A stretch of DNA of 64,000 nucleotides, taken from contig JAKCOZ010000007.1 of assembly GCA_022605955.1 (NCBI GenBank), forward strand, positions 33,024,991 to 33,088,990, in the 5' to 3' direction. Position numbers and translations under genes: made by a program. Origin of the DNA: Rallus limicola. Taxonomy: Eukaryota; Chordata; Aves; Gruiformes; Rallidae. This document shows, piece after piece, positions 1 to 12,200 of the stretch. Within the stretch, counting starts at the first letter, position 1. Each line of letters begins with the position of its first letter. The notes beneath the pieces are model-generated. The model made no database searches. It worked only from the letters and a program-made list of their open reading frames with translations, and was not told where the DNA came from.

Positions 1-1503
1 ATCCACAGCTATTTTTTCCTTAGTCTGTTCAGAAAGGACTCCACAGCCAGGCACAAGGCCAGATTTTGATCCCAGCCTCTTTATTGGTTTCAACTGAATA
101 ACTTCAGATTTCAACGGGTTCTCTGGCAAACTGAGCCTGTCCTTTCAGTCAAGTGTCAGCCCAGCACTCAGCTGCTAAGGGAAAAGCGTGAGGAAATGAC
201 CCTTGTTTGCATTTGACACCTGACTTGTTACCTTGCCTCACTGAGAAAACTAAAATCAAGAAGAATGGCACGTATCCCCTCTCTATTTCCAGTCACTGCT
301 GAGCACAAAGCCATATTTCATCACACAATGTCTGCGCTTTCAGAGGCTCATGAAGTGTACCCCTCACAAATTGCTTGCAGGTTCAGAGCACGCACAGAGG
401 GTTGTGTAAGGATTGCAGTGTCTCAGTACAATACCCAAAGGTCGACCCCAGTCAGTCACATTGAAGTTAGCAGTGGTCTGCTTTGCAGATTGCCTTTCTG
501 GCCAAGCCCTGCTCCCATTTACAGTCATACAACTCTGACCAGAGTTCTCATGCAGGTGACCCAAGCCAGAACTTGGGCTGGAGCAATGGTGCCTGTGCTA
601 CAGTTTTGAGCAAATTGTGATCAAATTTTAAGGAAATCTGATCGTAAGTTTCCAGTTGTATCTCCGCAGTGTTTGGATCAGCACTTTGCTGTCCATGCAA
701 AGGGATTTGCAAAGCTGTTTGGCAGAACACAGTGCACAGCTGACAGCTTTTCTAAGACAGACTCTGTAAGCAAAAAGTCTGAAAGAAAAAAGCCATTCAT
801 ACATTCTTATGCCATTTCTCCCTCCCATCCCCTACTCCTCCTTGAAATAACACAAGAGCAGGGAGGAGGGCAGCATCCCCTTTGCACTGCAGTGCTGTGC
901 ACTCAAGTGTATCCAACCATTTGTCTGAGCTGCTGAAACTGTAACAGGGACAGGAATGTGGGTGGAGGAAACAAGCCCATAACTCCTCCAAAACTCCTCC
1001 TCTGGTCACTACGGTCAGGCAAAGCTGTCTTTTGCTTCTCTCGCACTCTCTTTCTGGATCAAATGGTGAAGAAATGTCAGTTGGAGGCCCCAGAACAAAC
1101 TCAGTTGCTGTACCTTTGAGTTCTTATCTTTCAGAAATGGCAAAGGTCTTACCCAGGAATTTCTTTGTATAAGTCCAAGCCTGAGTTTTGGGAGACAGTC
1201 TGGGTCCTGTTGAGAAACCCACTGTAGGCTTTACTTTGGCTGCTGTTATCTTCAGTGGGTGATGTGCTTTGTGATTTCCAAAGTCAAGGTGGCAGATAAA
1301 TGAAAACTAACTTGTGTTTTCAAAGGTTTGTGAGAGTCATAAACCACAATAAACCTCAAATTCTTGATTGCCTCTGTGCTTTCCTAACCATCTTGCAGAA
1401 TTTAGCCATGATTGTCTTTTCTTGCCACACTGTGGTCAGGCTTGAGCACCAGGAAGGGTTCCAATGGCAGTGTCCCTCCTGGACACCTCCACACTTTGGA
1501 GAT
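1..1503. other. Unique non-coding sequence, no gene seen
   Basis: Open frames here are at most 114 codons, overlap each other on both strands, and show no recognisable domain. No repeat family is recognised. Likely intronic or intergenic. Confidence 0.6.
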
Positions 1504-1598
1504 CACAGAATCACAGAATAATAGAATGTTAGGAGTTGAAGTGACCTCAGAAGATCACCTAGTCCAACCCACCTTCCAGAGCAGGAGATACTGACTTT
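1504..1598 (-). mobile_element. CR1 LINE 3' tail fragment
   Basis: The plus strand reads repeated cacagaat units, then a diverged gttggaagggacc-like block, then tcacctagtccaaccc and a gagcagg motif. This is the reverse complement of the CR1 3' end, so the element lies on the minus strand. Only about the last 95 bp survive. The left boundary is set by the 8-bp tail repeat; the right boundary is approximate. Confidence 0.8.
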
Positions 1599-4500
1599 AG
1601 ATATGTCCCTCTTTAATCCAGATTCAGACAGACACAGAGGGAACTTAAAGTGCTTTCTTCCTGCTCTAGAGGATGGTTTGGGGTGCAGCCCTCTTGTAAA
1701 CTGGGCAGTACCATGGTTGCCTCAGCTTATTTTTGGTCTCTAAATCTAAATTCAGATGTAGTTGCCATTCAGTTTCCACTGCTCAGCATGAAGCAGAACC
1801 ACTCCTTGTTGCCTTTGGCAAATCTAGGTGTATGACCCTGCCCCAAAGATTATCTGCCTAAACGTTAAATATGGCAGAGATACCAGCAGCCAAGGGAAAG
1901 TGATAGCCCATTATCAGCAGCGCCAGGAAATGCTGAAGGGAACACACAATGCGGCATCATTTGGTTTACAACAGCCCCTCTGGAAGCACAATGATCTATC
2001 ACAGAGTGACTATCTCTGCTCTTGAGTACAAAGAAAGGTTAAGGCAGCACAGTTAGGTAATTGGCTGGTGTCACATAAATTGAAGCTTAGAAAACTGGGA
2101 GAAGCAAAACAAAACTAGACCAGAACACAGAGCAAGTAAACTTCTCTAAAGAATGTATAGAATAAATATTTACCCTTTCTGCAATAACCCTGGTAAACCT
2201 AATGAAGATTAATGACTGAGTCTTTAAATTTTTTTCCTGCCAAATGTCCATTTTTTTCCTGAGAGATTCCCTCCTGATCACAAACTCCCCAATACAAAGA
2301 AAGAAAGAAAGATCCTGTATTTTAGCACTAAACATTTCTTTCCAGATTGATTTTTGAGCCGAACGAAATATGTTCATGTGAAGGAAAGCAAATGCCAGTC
2401 TCTGTTGGTTTAATCTGTGGCAGTGAACCAGATGAACTGGTTGTCACTGCAGTCTCTGGACATCACACTGGGCCTTTCCTGGAAGGACATCCTAGCTCTT
2501 CAGAGGTGTCAGTGTGGCCCATTTTATCGTAAATCTGCAGATAAGAAAAAAAATAAAAGGGCTTTTATTCCACCAGTGGAAGGCAGGCCTCCCACACTGG
2601 TAAATCCAGCTAGTAAATGGGCCTCAGTGGAAAAAGCTATCTGCACCCAACAGTGCCCAGTGGTCCTGTTCTTGTTCTGTGATGACACAAAAGTATATGT
2701 ATGTGCACGTAGAAATCCTTACAGATTGGGCAAAACAGAGCAGCAAATGAGTGCTTAATAAAGAACCTTTCGTGGGCAATTGATAGTAGAGGAACTTTAA
2801 GGAACTCATAAATTCATTATTTCCAGTCCTGTGCTTAGCCCACTCCATCCATGCAGCAGCTGCTTCCAACTTGCAGAATCCCAGCTAGCAGTAATATTAA
2901 AGAAAACCTTGTGGGAAGTGAAGTCCTTTAACAGGTATAACAAATATATTCAGAAAAAATTATGCAAGACTTTTTTCTCAGACAATGCACAATTAGCCTG
3001 AGGAACTCATTACCATGAGATATAAACTTTAAAGAGTGTCATGGAATTCAGAAACAGTTTGTTTGTACAGAACAAAGTATTAATGGCAAACAGTTGCTTT
3101 CGAGGGGCTCAAACCTAATCTTCATGCAAGTCATACATTTTTTTCCCCAAATATTGACAGGCAAAGACCTTTCTTCTGGGAAAATTTATTGTTTCTTCCC
3201 TCCAAAACCGATGGTTCTGGCTGCAACTTTTGCTAGGACACTCGGTAGAGTGGATAGAAGGGATAGGATTGCTCTCATCTAATTATGTCCCTGTAGTAAC
3301 TGGCATCTAGTCTAAACTGGCATTCTGGGTGCCCTCTTGAGTCAGCACACAGACAGTGACTACCCCAACTTCTAGCTAGCAGATTGGGATGAACTATCCT
3401 TTGGTACCCCAGTGTCTCTTTTGATAAAACAGAGAAACTGGAGGTGGGAGACAACTCCAGATTACTATCACTACAGATGGATGTGTCCATGTGCATTAGA
3501 TGTTGAAGGAAGAAGAGATCTAATCTTTGATTTGCACCCCCAAGCAGAAAGAACCATGCAGGTAGTTACAGTCTTCATCTTCTCTTCATATTGGGCCACC
3601 GGTTTGTTCTGCAGGCATGCCAGCTCTGACTGAGAGGACATTTCTAGGCAGAGTAGACTTCTTCAAAAGCTTGGTCTCTTTTCACAAACATTGCTGACGA
3701 GCTTTCAGATGTTGGCTGAAAGGTAACTCACCAGCTGGCCAGGCTGGGTTGTAGAGGCTTTGGAGTAACTCCAGACTGGCCCTTACTCAGCACTGACTTC
3801 ATCAGCAGCACAGAACCAGTGAGCAGAGCAGCCGAACAACCAGCAGTGGCCATGAGGGTTAGAGATCTGCATCAAAAGGCTTCCTCTCAGCTTTGGTTCC
3901 AACAAACATTTTCCTCCTGACTGAGATAGAAAATCAAACTAGCAACAACTTGAAAGAATAACATCTATCAGAACTAATAAGCACTACTCTAGCATGGAAG
4001 AAATGGCAACCGATTGAGTCAACAGGCAGAGAGAGGAATGCAGTCTGGCAACAGCACATTGAGAATCTATACAATTATAAATCATATATTATAAAGCAGC
4101 TGACTGTGGAATAAGGATACAGCCACAGTAACAATTCTCATAAGTATTTGAAACAATGTCTTGGTTTGGTTAGTGCTGTAAAATCTGACTAAAAATCAAC
4201 TCCTAATACATTCCCACAAAAAAAAAAAATCAAAAAATCATTACCTGAATCTTCCATTACTAATCAGAAAGGTTTCCTTCTAGACAATCAATTTATTTAA
4301 GGAATTGGCAGACGGTTGGCTGCATGTATGTGTCACAATTTTGAAACTGTCAGAGCTGTACTTATTCTTATTCACTAATCATACCCATGTACCTACAAGC
4401 TACATTTTAAATGGTATGGATGAGTAATCTCTTTGCTCTTGTAGAGGGTTTTTTATGACTTTTCTAAGCTGTGCATCTATTTTCACTTGACTTTAAAGCA

Positions 4501-5435
4501 ATCAATATGCTGGCACAAAGGCTTTGGGATAATTCATAGCAACAATCTGTAGCGAATTACAGGATGATTTGGTTCCTTTAAATTGTTCAGATGAAAAAAT
4601 TACTAGAAGATTCCAAATGCCTAGAGTTACCATAACCAGAAGAAAGAAGAAGAGAAAGACAAGAAAAGAAAAAAGAAAGAAAAAAAATCAGTATGTTGTA
4701 AAATACTCCGGAGAGAAATTCTGCTGTTCGTAATAAGGATGTAAGTCAAGTATGACCCTTTAATTTTCATGGAGGCCTTCCAGATTTCCTCCTAGGTGGC
4801 AAAATGAGACTTTAGCCCAGAATTAAACCCCGATCTGCATCGTGGATTTCAAAGATGCAGGGAAATGAATATCGGATTATAGATCAATTGCTCTGGACAC
4901 ATAAAAGGCACAGAGGGGAACACGCTCCTGCATTCTGCTTTTATTGGTGCCTCTTTGCTCTGAGCCCTTCAGGATCTGCCTTGGCAAAGATGAATAGCTC
5001 CTGTTGGTGATGTCACTGAATGTGGCTCTGCACAAGCGTTGGGAAAGGAGTTGCTCCCCAGAGCACACCCCAGCCTGCTGCTAGGGACACACCTGGCACC
5101 TGATAACTCTATATATGGGAGATTACTGCACTAAACCCCCCTGGCATCTGCCTCACAGATGAGGATTAAACAAGACACATTGCTTTGCTATTACCTCACC
5201 CATTGCAAGGCATGGATTAGTTCGTGGATGGATTTTGTTGACTAACCTGAGCTGTAAGGAAGCAAAATTTTGCCTCTGTGTTGGCTGTGTAACAATGGCT
5301 CTTTGTAAAGGCTCTGTTCTTCCCAACATCTCCAGCAGTCATGACATACATTCATTTTTGGAAAGACAATATTGGGTTAAGCACAGGCAGAAGAAAGTTT
5401 TAAGAGAGCAGAGGTGTAGTGTGGAGTGAAGTTAG
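1599..5435. other. Unique AT-rich sequence, no gene seen
   Basis: No frame longer than 113 codons and nothing recognisable. It holds a short AAAG run near 2298, an A13 run near 4208 and a long purine tract described separately. There is a TATATATGG motif near 5111, but no CpG cluster or gene structure supports a promoter there. Confidence 0.6.
4637..4687 (+). repeat. Polypurine (GA/A-rich) tract
   Basis: About 50 bases are almost entirely A and G, built from AGAAGAA and AAAAGAAAG units with a single C interruption. This is low-complexity sequence and can form unusual duplex structure, but no function can be inferred. Confidence 0.8.
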
Positions 5436-5690
5436 GTAGTGGTTATGAAACTGCAGCAGGGGAGGTTTAGATTGGATGTTAGGAAGAGGTTCTTTACTGA
5501 GAGGTTAGTTGGGCACTGGAACAGGCTCCCCAGGGAAGTGGACACAGCACTGAGCTTGACTGAGTTCAAGAAGCATCTGGACAATGCCCTCAGTCCCATG
5601 CTCTGACTTGGCTGGCCCCGGGTGGAGCCAGGAGTTGGACTTGATGATCCTTATGGTCCCTTCTAACTCAGGATTTTCTATGATTTTATG
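5436..5690 (+). mobile_element. CR1 LINE 3' end, plus strand
   Basis: A 5'-truncated CR1 of about 255 bp. It shows the ordered CR1 landmarks: gcaggggaggtttagattgg, then ttaggaagaggttctttact, then gcactggaacaggctcccca, then ggagttggacttgatgatcc, then a degraded ttctatgattttatg tail. The segment with gctctgacttggctggcccc and ggtggagccaggag marks the same CR1 subtype as the minus-strand copies at 35.7 and 47.0 kb. The 5' boundary is approximate. Confidence 0.92.
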
Positions 5691-6190
5691 AAATGTGAAA
5701 GCAAAAGGGTGTTTTTAAACAGCCAGAAAGTTGAGGATTTTAGTGCAACTGATCTTGGATTTCAGCAAATTCCCTATTAAAAAGTAGCGGGCTGTTCTCT
5801 GATCTCAGAGAAAATCTGTGCTGCCAAACAGTGCCGTTCATTGGGCACATGGTCCACAAAATGTATCTGACACCATGGCAAAAGCTGATAACAGGCAATA
5901 CAGCTTTTCTTTTGCTTATTCATGATTTTTATCATATATTACTCATATCAACACATCTGAGATAAAGCTCAACCTGGCTATCCTACACTGTAGGGAGAAA
6001 CCTAGCATTTGCTATGGGGATGGTAGCAAGGGAAAACAATGAGCAAAACAGAGGTGGCCTGTGCCTACTGGAGCTAATGAGCTGAGTGAAGACAAGTTGG
6101 TAATTTGCTGCATTCAATGGAGGCACTTTAGGACTGTGATAATGTGCTCTAGGTCTCAGATTGATTTGCAAAACTGTGCTGGATATTAGT
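5691..6190. other. Unique sequence, no gene seen
   Basis: No recognisable coding or repeat content. The 132-codon minus-strand frame ending at 5983 runs through this stretch into the CR1 tail at 6191 and has no known domain, so it is treated as chance. Confidence 0.55.
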
Positions 6191-6262
6191 ATAATAGAAT
6201 ATTTAAGGTTGGAAAAGACCTCTGAGATCATCAAGTCCAACTGTTTATCACCAAGTCCAACC
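6191..6262 (-). mobile_element. CR1 LINE 3' tail fragment
   Basis: The plus strand reads ataatagaat, ggttggaaaagacctctgag, then atcatcaagtccaac, which is the reverse complement of the CR1 terminal block. Only about 70 bp are recognisable. The aagtccaac motif appears twice, about 20 bp apart, suggesting local rearrangement or duplication after insertion. Confidence 0.8.
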
Positions 6263-8667
6263 ATCAGGTTGGAAATATGCAAATTAAGTGTATAAATTGG
6301 AAGACACAAAGTTCTGGAAGGAGGAGCCACTAAACCTTTTCCTGAGAGCAAGATGGACTGCTGCACAGTCCCCCTTACCACTTATGCAGGTTCTGAATTG
6401 TGGACTGAATGTCAGTTTAGCAAGAGAGCAACTTGCTTCCTCCCAACAGGAGCAAGAATTCAAGGACAGGTAAAGGTGTAAATGAAAACACAGCCATCCA
6501 AAGGGCCTGGAGAGAGGATAGGAAGAAAGTGGTGTCCTACCAGTCTGAGAAGCAGAGTTACTGCATGGTAAGAAGCTATCCTGGGAATAGTGGTTGCATC
6601 AAGCTTAGTAGATTAAATATGTTGTATTTTTGGGCAGTGAGAGCAGATGGTCTGGGACATCTTACATCTGTTCTGCTAATATCTTGGTCCCTAAGTCTCT
6701 GAAATTGCGTGGCTCCACATATAAAACCTCCGGGAATGGCCTCTGGCTGATGCTAAGTGCCGAGCTGCACCTGGGAATGGTTTGGGAAGATGTTAGCTGC
6801 CCCAGATCTGAATCAGTCTGGAAGCCACTGCAATCATTTAACAGCACAGAAAACTCCACTCCTGGCTGGGGAATATTCCCTCTAGGTTTTTTTAATTTTT
6901 CAAATAAAATAATGACTCCTGAGAGTATCCTTGATTTGGTATAGCCATCCTCAAAGGAGACCCTTGCTCCTGTGAAGTCTTGCTCTTACTATTTGTACTT
7001 TGTTGCTACTTCTCTTTAAAAAAAAAACCAAAAAGCAACAACAAAAAACCAAACACAAACCAAACAACTAAAGTGAGCTCAGAAGCAAAACATCCCTGTT
7101 TGATCATGGTAGTTAAGCAAGCTGTGAAAGCAATTTTATTTCTAAGAACACACATTAGAAATGCCATCTCCTTTTGGATTAATAGCTGTCCGTTAACTGG
7201 TCATCATTTCTAGAAAAATCAATCTGTTAGTCACGAGCATCTGACAAATACTTTGCATACAATAAAGACTAGCATGAGGGATTCGTCAGCAGGTTTGCAC
7301 GCACAGCTCATTATTCACTGAGTCCTGTGACCAGCCTCTTCTCACATGGGATACAATTCTTTCTTTTTATTGACACAGAAAAGCTATAAACAGGAGAAAA
7401 CCAAATGGGAAGAAAATGTACATATGCATGCATATATGTTAGTAACAATGCTAAATAACAAACTCTAGTTCTACAGCCATTCATTTTTCGAATCCCCAGG
7501 TATCTTTGAAAAGACATCTGAATAATTAACAGCAATGACTCACAGCACATGGTCATGAGTATGGCCTTCTATTTATAGCAGTATTTCTAAATTCATCTTC
7601 TTCTTAGTAACAGCAGTAGTAGTGGAAAAAAAACCCCACTGTATTAGGCATTCCTTCAGATGAAGTCTTACATGTAGTAGCACTTTTCTTCATTGTCGCT
7701 GCTCTCAATCCATGAGAAACTCATGGGAAGAAAAATGTGATATCAAGACTCCAAATTTTTCAAAGTCTACAAAGGCAGTTAGCCACTAACACACTCATTG
7801 AAATTAATGAGTTGTGTGGCTAAATTCCCTACTAAGCTTTAAGACTAATCAAGGAAGATGTTTTTAATCTGTACACAACTGCATGACTAATTCTGATAGA
7901 CCGACTGAGATTCTCAACACAGAGATTTTTGTTTCACATTTCCTCCTGTTTTTTCCACTTGTCTAACCTTTCCATGCTCTGCCTCAGCATTCTGTTCATG
8001 TGCTAAGTAATGTGTTTTCTTATATCAGATACTCTGGTCTTGTATCACTTTATCTCAATTTTAGGGGCAATCAATTGACTTTATATAGAGATATAAGGCT
8101 TCTACATCACCCTGCTATCAGATCCACTTTGCTGTTTATCAATTAAAGGTCAGACACAGGTTAGTGAGAAAAAACTCTCTGAAATGCTGGCCTGATAGCA
8201 TTATTGCAGCTTGTGCTTTGGCATGGGGTTAGCAATATGTCAGCTGTGTAGCACAGTGTGTAGAAATGGAAGAGAAATGGTAGGTTTTGATGTTAAGAAG
8301 TAAACTCTAAAGCTAAAATAGGCATAAATAAATATGACTTTCCAACACTTTGGGGACAAGTCTTTTGTTTAAAAAAAGCAATTCTGATACAACTTCTTGT
8401 ACTGCTTTTTCTAAAAGGGGCAGACAAAGACTTTTGTGGGAGGGTAAAGATATTTGGCTTTTCTGGTATTGTCATGTCTCTGATAGATGAAAGCAGCTGC
8501 AGCAGCACCCATTGAAAGATTTGCCATGGGGCCCATTTGCAAATCTCACCTGATCTACAGGAAACCAAAGGCCATCTGTACAGACCATAGATCCCTCTGG
8601 TGCATAGCACTAGCAACCCTGGCAGGGATGTTACCACCATGTTCTCCTGGATGAAATTCCATCAAAA
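6263..8667. other. Unique AT-rich sequence, no gene seen
   Basis: No frame exceeds 115 codons and none is recognisable. An A-rich stretch with CAAA/CAAAC units lies at about 7018-7062. The 115-codon minus-strand frame at 8293-8640 has no recognisable domain. Confidence 0.6.
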
Positions 8668-9237
8668 CCATGGGATTGTTTTTGTTGGAAAAGACCTTTA
8701 AGATCATCGAGTCCAACCCTTAACCTAACACTGTCTAAATCATGTCCCTAAGCACCACAGCTACCTGTATTTTAAATACCTCCAGGGATGGTTACTCAAC
8801 CACTACCCTGAGCAGCCTGTTCCAGTGATTGATAACCCTTTTGGTGATTTTTCCTAAAATCCAATCTAAATCTCTCCTGATGCAACTTGAAGCTATTTCC
8901 TCTTGTCCTATCACTTGTTACTTAGGAGAAGAGGCAAACTCCCACCTGGCTACAACCTCCTTTCTGGAAGTTGTAGAGACCAATAAGGTCTCCCCTCAGC
9001 CTCCTGTTCTCCAGACTAAACAATGCCAGATCCCTTCGACCTCCTCTCATAAGACCTGTGCTCTAGACCCTTCACCAGCTTTTTTTCCCTTCTCTGGACA
9101 TGCTCCAGCACCTCAGTGTCTTTCTTGCAGTGAGGGCCGCAAAACTGAACACAGTACTCGAGGTGCGGCCTCACTGGTGCCAAGTACAGTGGGGCAATCA
9201 CTTCCCTGGTCCTGCTGGCCATGCTAGTTCTGATACA
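8668..9237 (-). mobile_element. CR1-Y-like LINE fragment, minus strand
   Basis: A 570-bp 5'-truncated copy in reverse orientation. Read on plus it starts at the degraded CR1 tail (ttggaaaagacctttaagat), continues through cctcttgtcctatcacttgt, ggtctcccctcagcctcctg, ctggacatgctccagcacct and cgaggtgcggcctcac, and stops at tcctgctggccatgctagtt. The order and wording match the CR1-Y-type 3' region as I recall it. It is more diverged than the copies at 26-28 kb. The 3' tail repeat is almost lost. Confidence 0.93.
9016..9237 (-). pseudogene. CR1 reverse-transcriptase ORF C-terminal remnant
   Basis: Inside the minus-strand CR1, one frame still reads the conserved C-terminal tail of the CR1 ORF2 protein, which in an intact element carries endonuclease and reverse transcriptase. 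Visible landmarks are [32 protein letters not shown] and [12 protein letters not shown]. The frame runs on upstream into non-CR1 flank to 9402 and ends at 9016, well before the end of the element. The polymerase core is missing because of 5' truncation. This is a dead fragment. Confidence 0.88.
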
Positions 9238-12200
9238 ATTATTTTTTGATATTTTATTTTTTAAATTTTTATCAGGACGAGTATTCATTTTTACATGACT
9301 AGCAGTCTCATATTGAAAAGGATTTTGTACTAGCAGTAGATTTTTAGCATAGCATTGTACTTGATCAAGGACTTCTGCATCTTGTGGCCTGAGTTGGCAC
9401 AAGAACTAAGAAGGAAATATGTGTGCCACAGCAGTAAAGAGATTCCCTCAAGGACAGTCAGAGAAAGGAAGTAACAATCTGAAATCACAGTCAATCACAA
9501 CTGCTTAGACACTTTACAGGTTATATGTATCTCCCATAGCTAGGATGAGGTTTTTCCATCTCCCATGAGAAAAGGGAATCAGGTTGCTAAACATTGTGCA
9601 GAGTCAGAAGGAAAATTAGGGCTTTCACTTCCATTGTGGTTAACACACACCAGTATTAGTAAAGTCCTGTGACTAGTTGCAAGACAGAGACAAAAGGAAA
9701 TACTCCAAGAGGGAACCCAGCTCATGAACAAGAAACAGAGGCTTGTGCCACTTTTGCTTCTTAAATTCCATTACATTGGTGAACACTGGACGCAAGTCCA
9801 CACCATTGCCCTAAGCCTCAAATGCAGCCTTTGAGAATAGTCCTGAAGGTCATCCTTCACCATGGAGCTGCAACTACGAACAGTGCCCAGGACCAGCTTC
9901 ATCACAGCCCTTTAAAGTATCCATGCCAAGGACTGATCGTGATGAGCCCACACCCCCCTTCTTCACACACACTCTCTCAACCTTCTTGAAACATCCTAAG
10001 AGGTGATGGTGGCATGATTTACCCTTATGAGCGCTGTGTTAGTATGTCCCTGTCACATTAAACACATCTCAGTGCTTTACAGCTCTGCCTTCAGAGGTGT
10101 TAACAGCTATTTCTCCTGGTACTGTCACGGCTGTAATGACGAGCCAGGTGCGAGGTTGGACACTGCAGCTTCAAGTTGTAGTAGCTGCTGCTAATGATCC
10201 ACTGTGTGCCAGAGTGTTGCAGCTTCGCTACTCTGGGCTTTTATTCATCCCTGATCCTCAGATAAATAAACCATCTGGTTCTTGTGATTTATTGCAGTTT
10301 AGGTTCTCCATTAGTTGCTGCTCGCTCCTTCTTTGTTATAATGGATGTGATTTCAGCTCGGAGTGAGAGATGGTTCCTGTTTGTGCTCAGCAATGTGAGA
10401 GCCCTGCTAGGAGCTGTGGGCAACATAAGAGCAAGTTCCTCTGCACTGTGCCTCAGTCCATTCTTTTACCAGGTTAGATGCTTGGAAACCATGTCCCATA
10501 ATTCACTCCGTTAACTCCACCATAGACACAAGCAATGCATAAGTGGATTTCTTCAACAGAGAGCTGTGGTTAAAGAAAGAAAGACCTTAGGAACAGCAGA
10601 AGCATCTCAGGTCATGGGTCATGTTTGGGAATGTAAGCATCAGAAAGTGCTGTCTCTGTCCCTCCCTTGTGCTTGACTGGATGCTGTGCTCTAAATGACT
10701 TATTCAACTGACTTGTGCAAGAAAAAAACATATTTTCCCAAAGTTGTGCTGCTGAGTCCTCCTCCTTATAAGGAACTGCCATTTCAGGTTGCACAGTCTC
10801 TTTGCCAGCCTAGTGAGGGTCAAGCAACAACACACAGTGGAGATATTTCCAGCAGGGATAATAGAGATGGCATTCACAGGCCCTTTGCTGTCTGCCATGG
10901 GAGCTGGGGCAGCTATTTGCTGATGATTCCTGTCTGGTTATGTGCTTTTAGTTGCTCAGCCTGATCTCCATTGTTCATGACTGTGCATGATGTTATGTGT
11001 TCAGGTGGGATCTATCTGTCACGTATATTGCCTTGTAGTCACTATGCTTAGCTTTCTGGAAGTAAGGAAGAAGATCTGGGATCCTTCTGTCATCAGTGGA
11101 TCTGGGCAGAGACCTTTTCTGTCTGCAGACCCAAAGTATCAAGCTTTTCCCTACCCAGGCTTGAGTCAGGTTGCAGGAAGGTTATAAAACCAGTAAGAAA
11201 ATCTGTGAAGACACAATTACGGCAAGTTATTGGCAGACAGTAAAATGACTCCTAAGAAATTCCTCTTTCACTGATGTATTTGAGGAGGAACACTTGGATT
11301 CGTGGCACTTAGTGTTAGGTAAATACTTATATAGGGGGAAGGGAAGAAGAAAGATGCTCAGGGAAGAAGCATCTGACAGGTATGCTGGGTAGTGTTAGTA
11401 TGGATATTTTGCTGTCTTAAAGGATGCCAGCTGTTTAAATGAGGATTTAGCTCTGCCAGTCCAGGCAAAGATGATGTCTCACTGTTAGTTTGTTTTATAT
11501 TTTTTATAGAAGCAAATCAGTAAACACAGCCGTACGCATGGGGAAATCATTTATTCCGGATGAAAAAAGTCACAGTGTACACAGCTGTAGCTCAGCACCG
11601 TCTGGTTCTCGATGCCTTCTGTATTAAGGATTGCTGTCACTTTCAAGATAACTAACTAGATTCCAAGAGTAATTCACTTTGGAAAAAAAACAGAGCAATA
11701 TAATGGAGATCTATAAAATTTCTCAAAAAAAATCTGAAGTACTAAATGGAAAATATTATTCTTTCTTCAGGACTTTTGAACCACCTTTACAACTCTGCAG
11801 CAAGGAGATAATTTCTATTAGATATTACATATGAGGCTGTTAACTTCCATCATGCTACTGTAATGGCGTTTTAGAGTTAATTATTCATAACTGTTCTCAG
11901 AATTATTCTTAAGGCAAAGGTCCATGACAAGAGAAGGACCTAGCATTTTAATTTTCTTCTGAAGCCATTTTTTGGCCTCCTATCTTTAGTAGTTAATCAC
12001 CTAAAAGTCTTTACTAGAAACTTGTCTTACGCTGTGCTCAGTCTATTGATAGCACTTGGGACAGTTTTCAGATCTGATGGGACTATCATGGCATGGTCCT
12101 GCTTTGCCTTTTGAATAGGTAAAAACGGGGATTAAATCTGTTACACCAGTTTAAAACCAGGAGCTGACTAGAATGCCATGAAGTAATCTCTACACTGATT

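Noticed and set aside
5983..6381. 132-codon minus-strand frame
   Set aside because: Runs through a CR1 tail fragment and unique flank; no domain is recognised.
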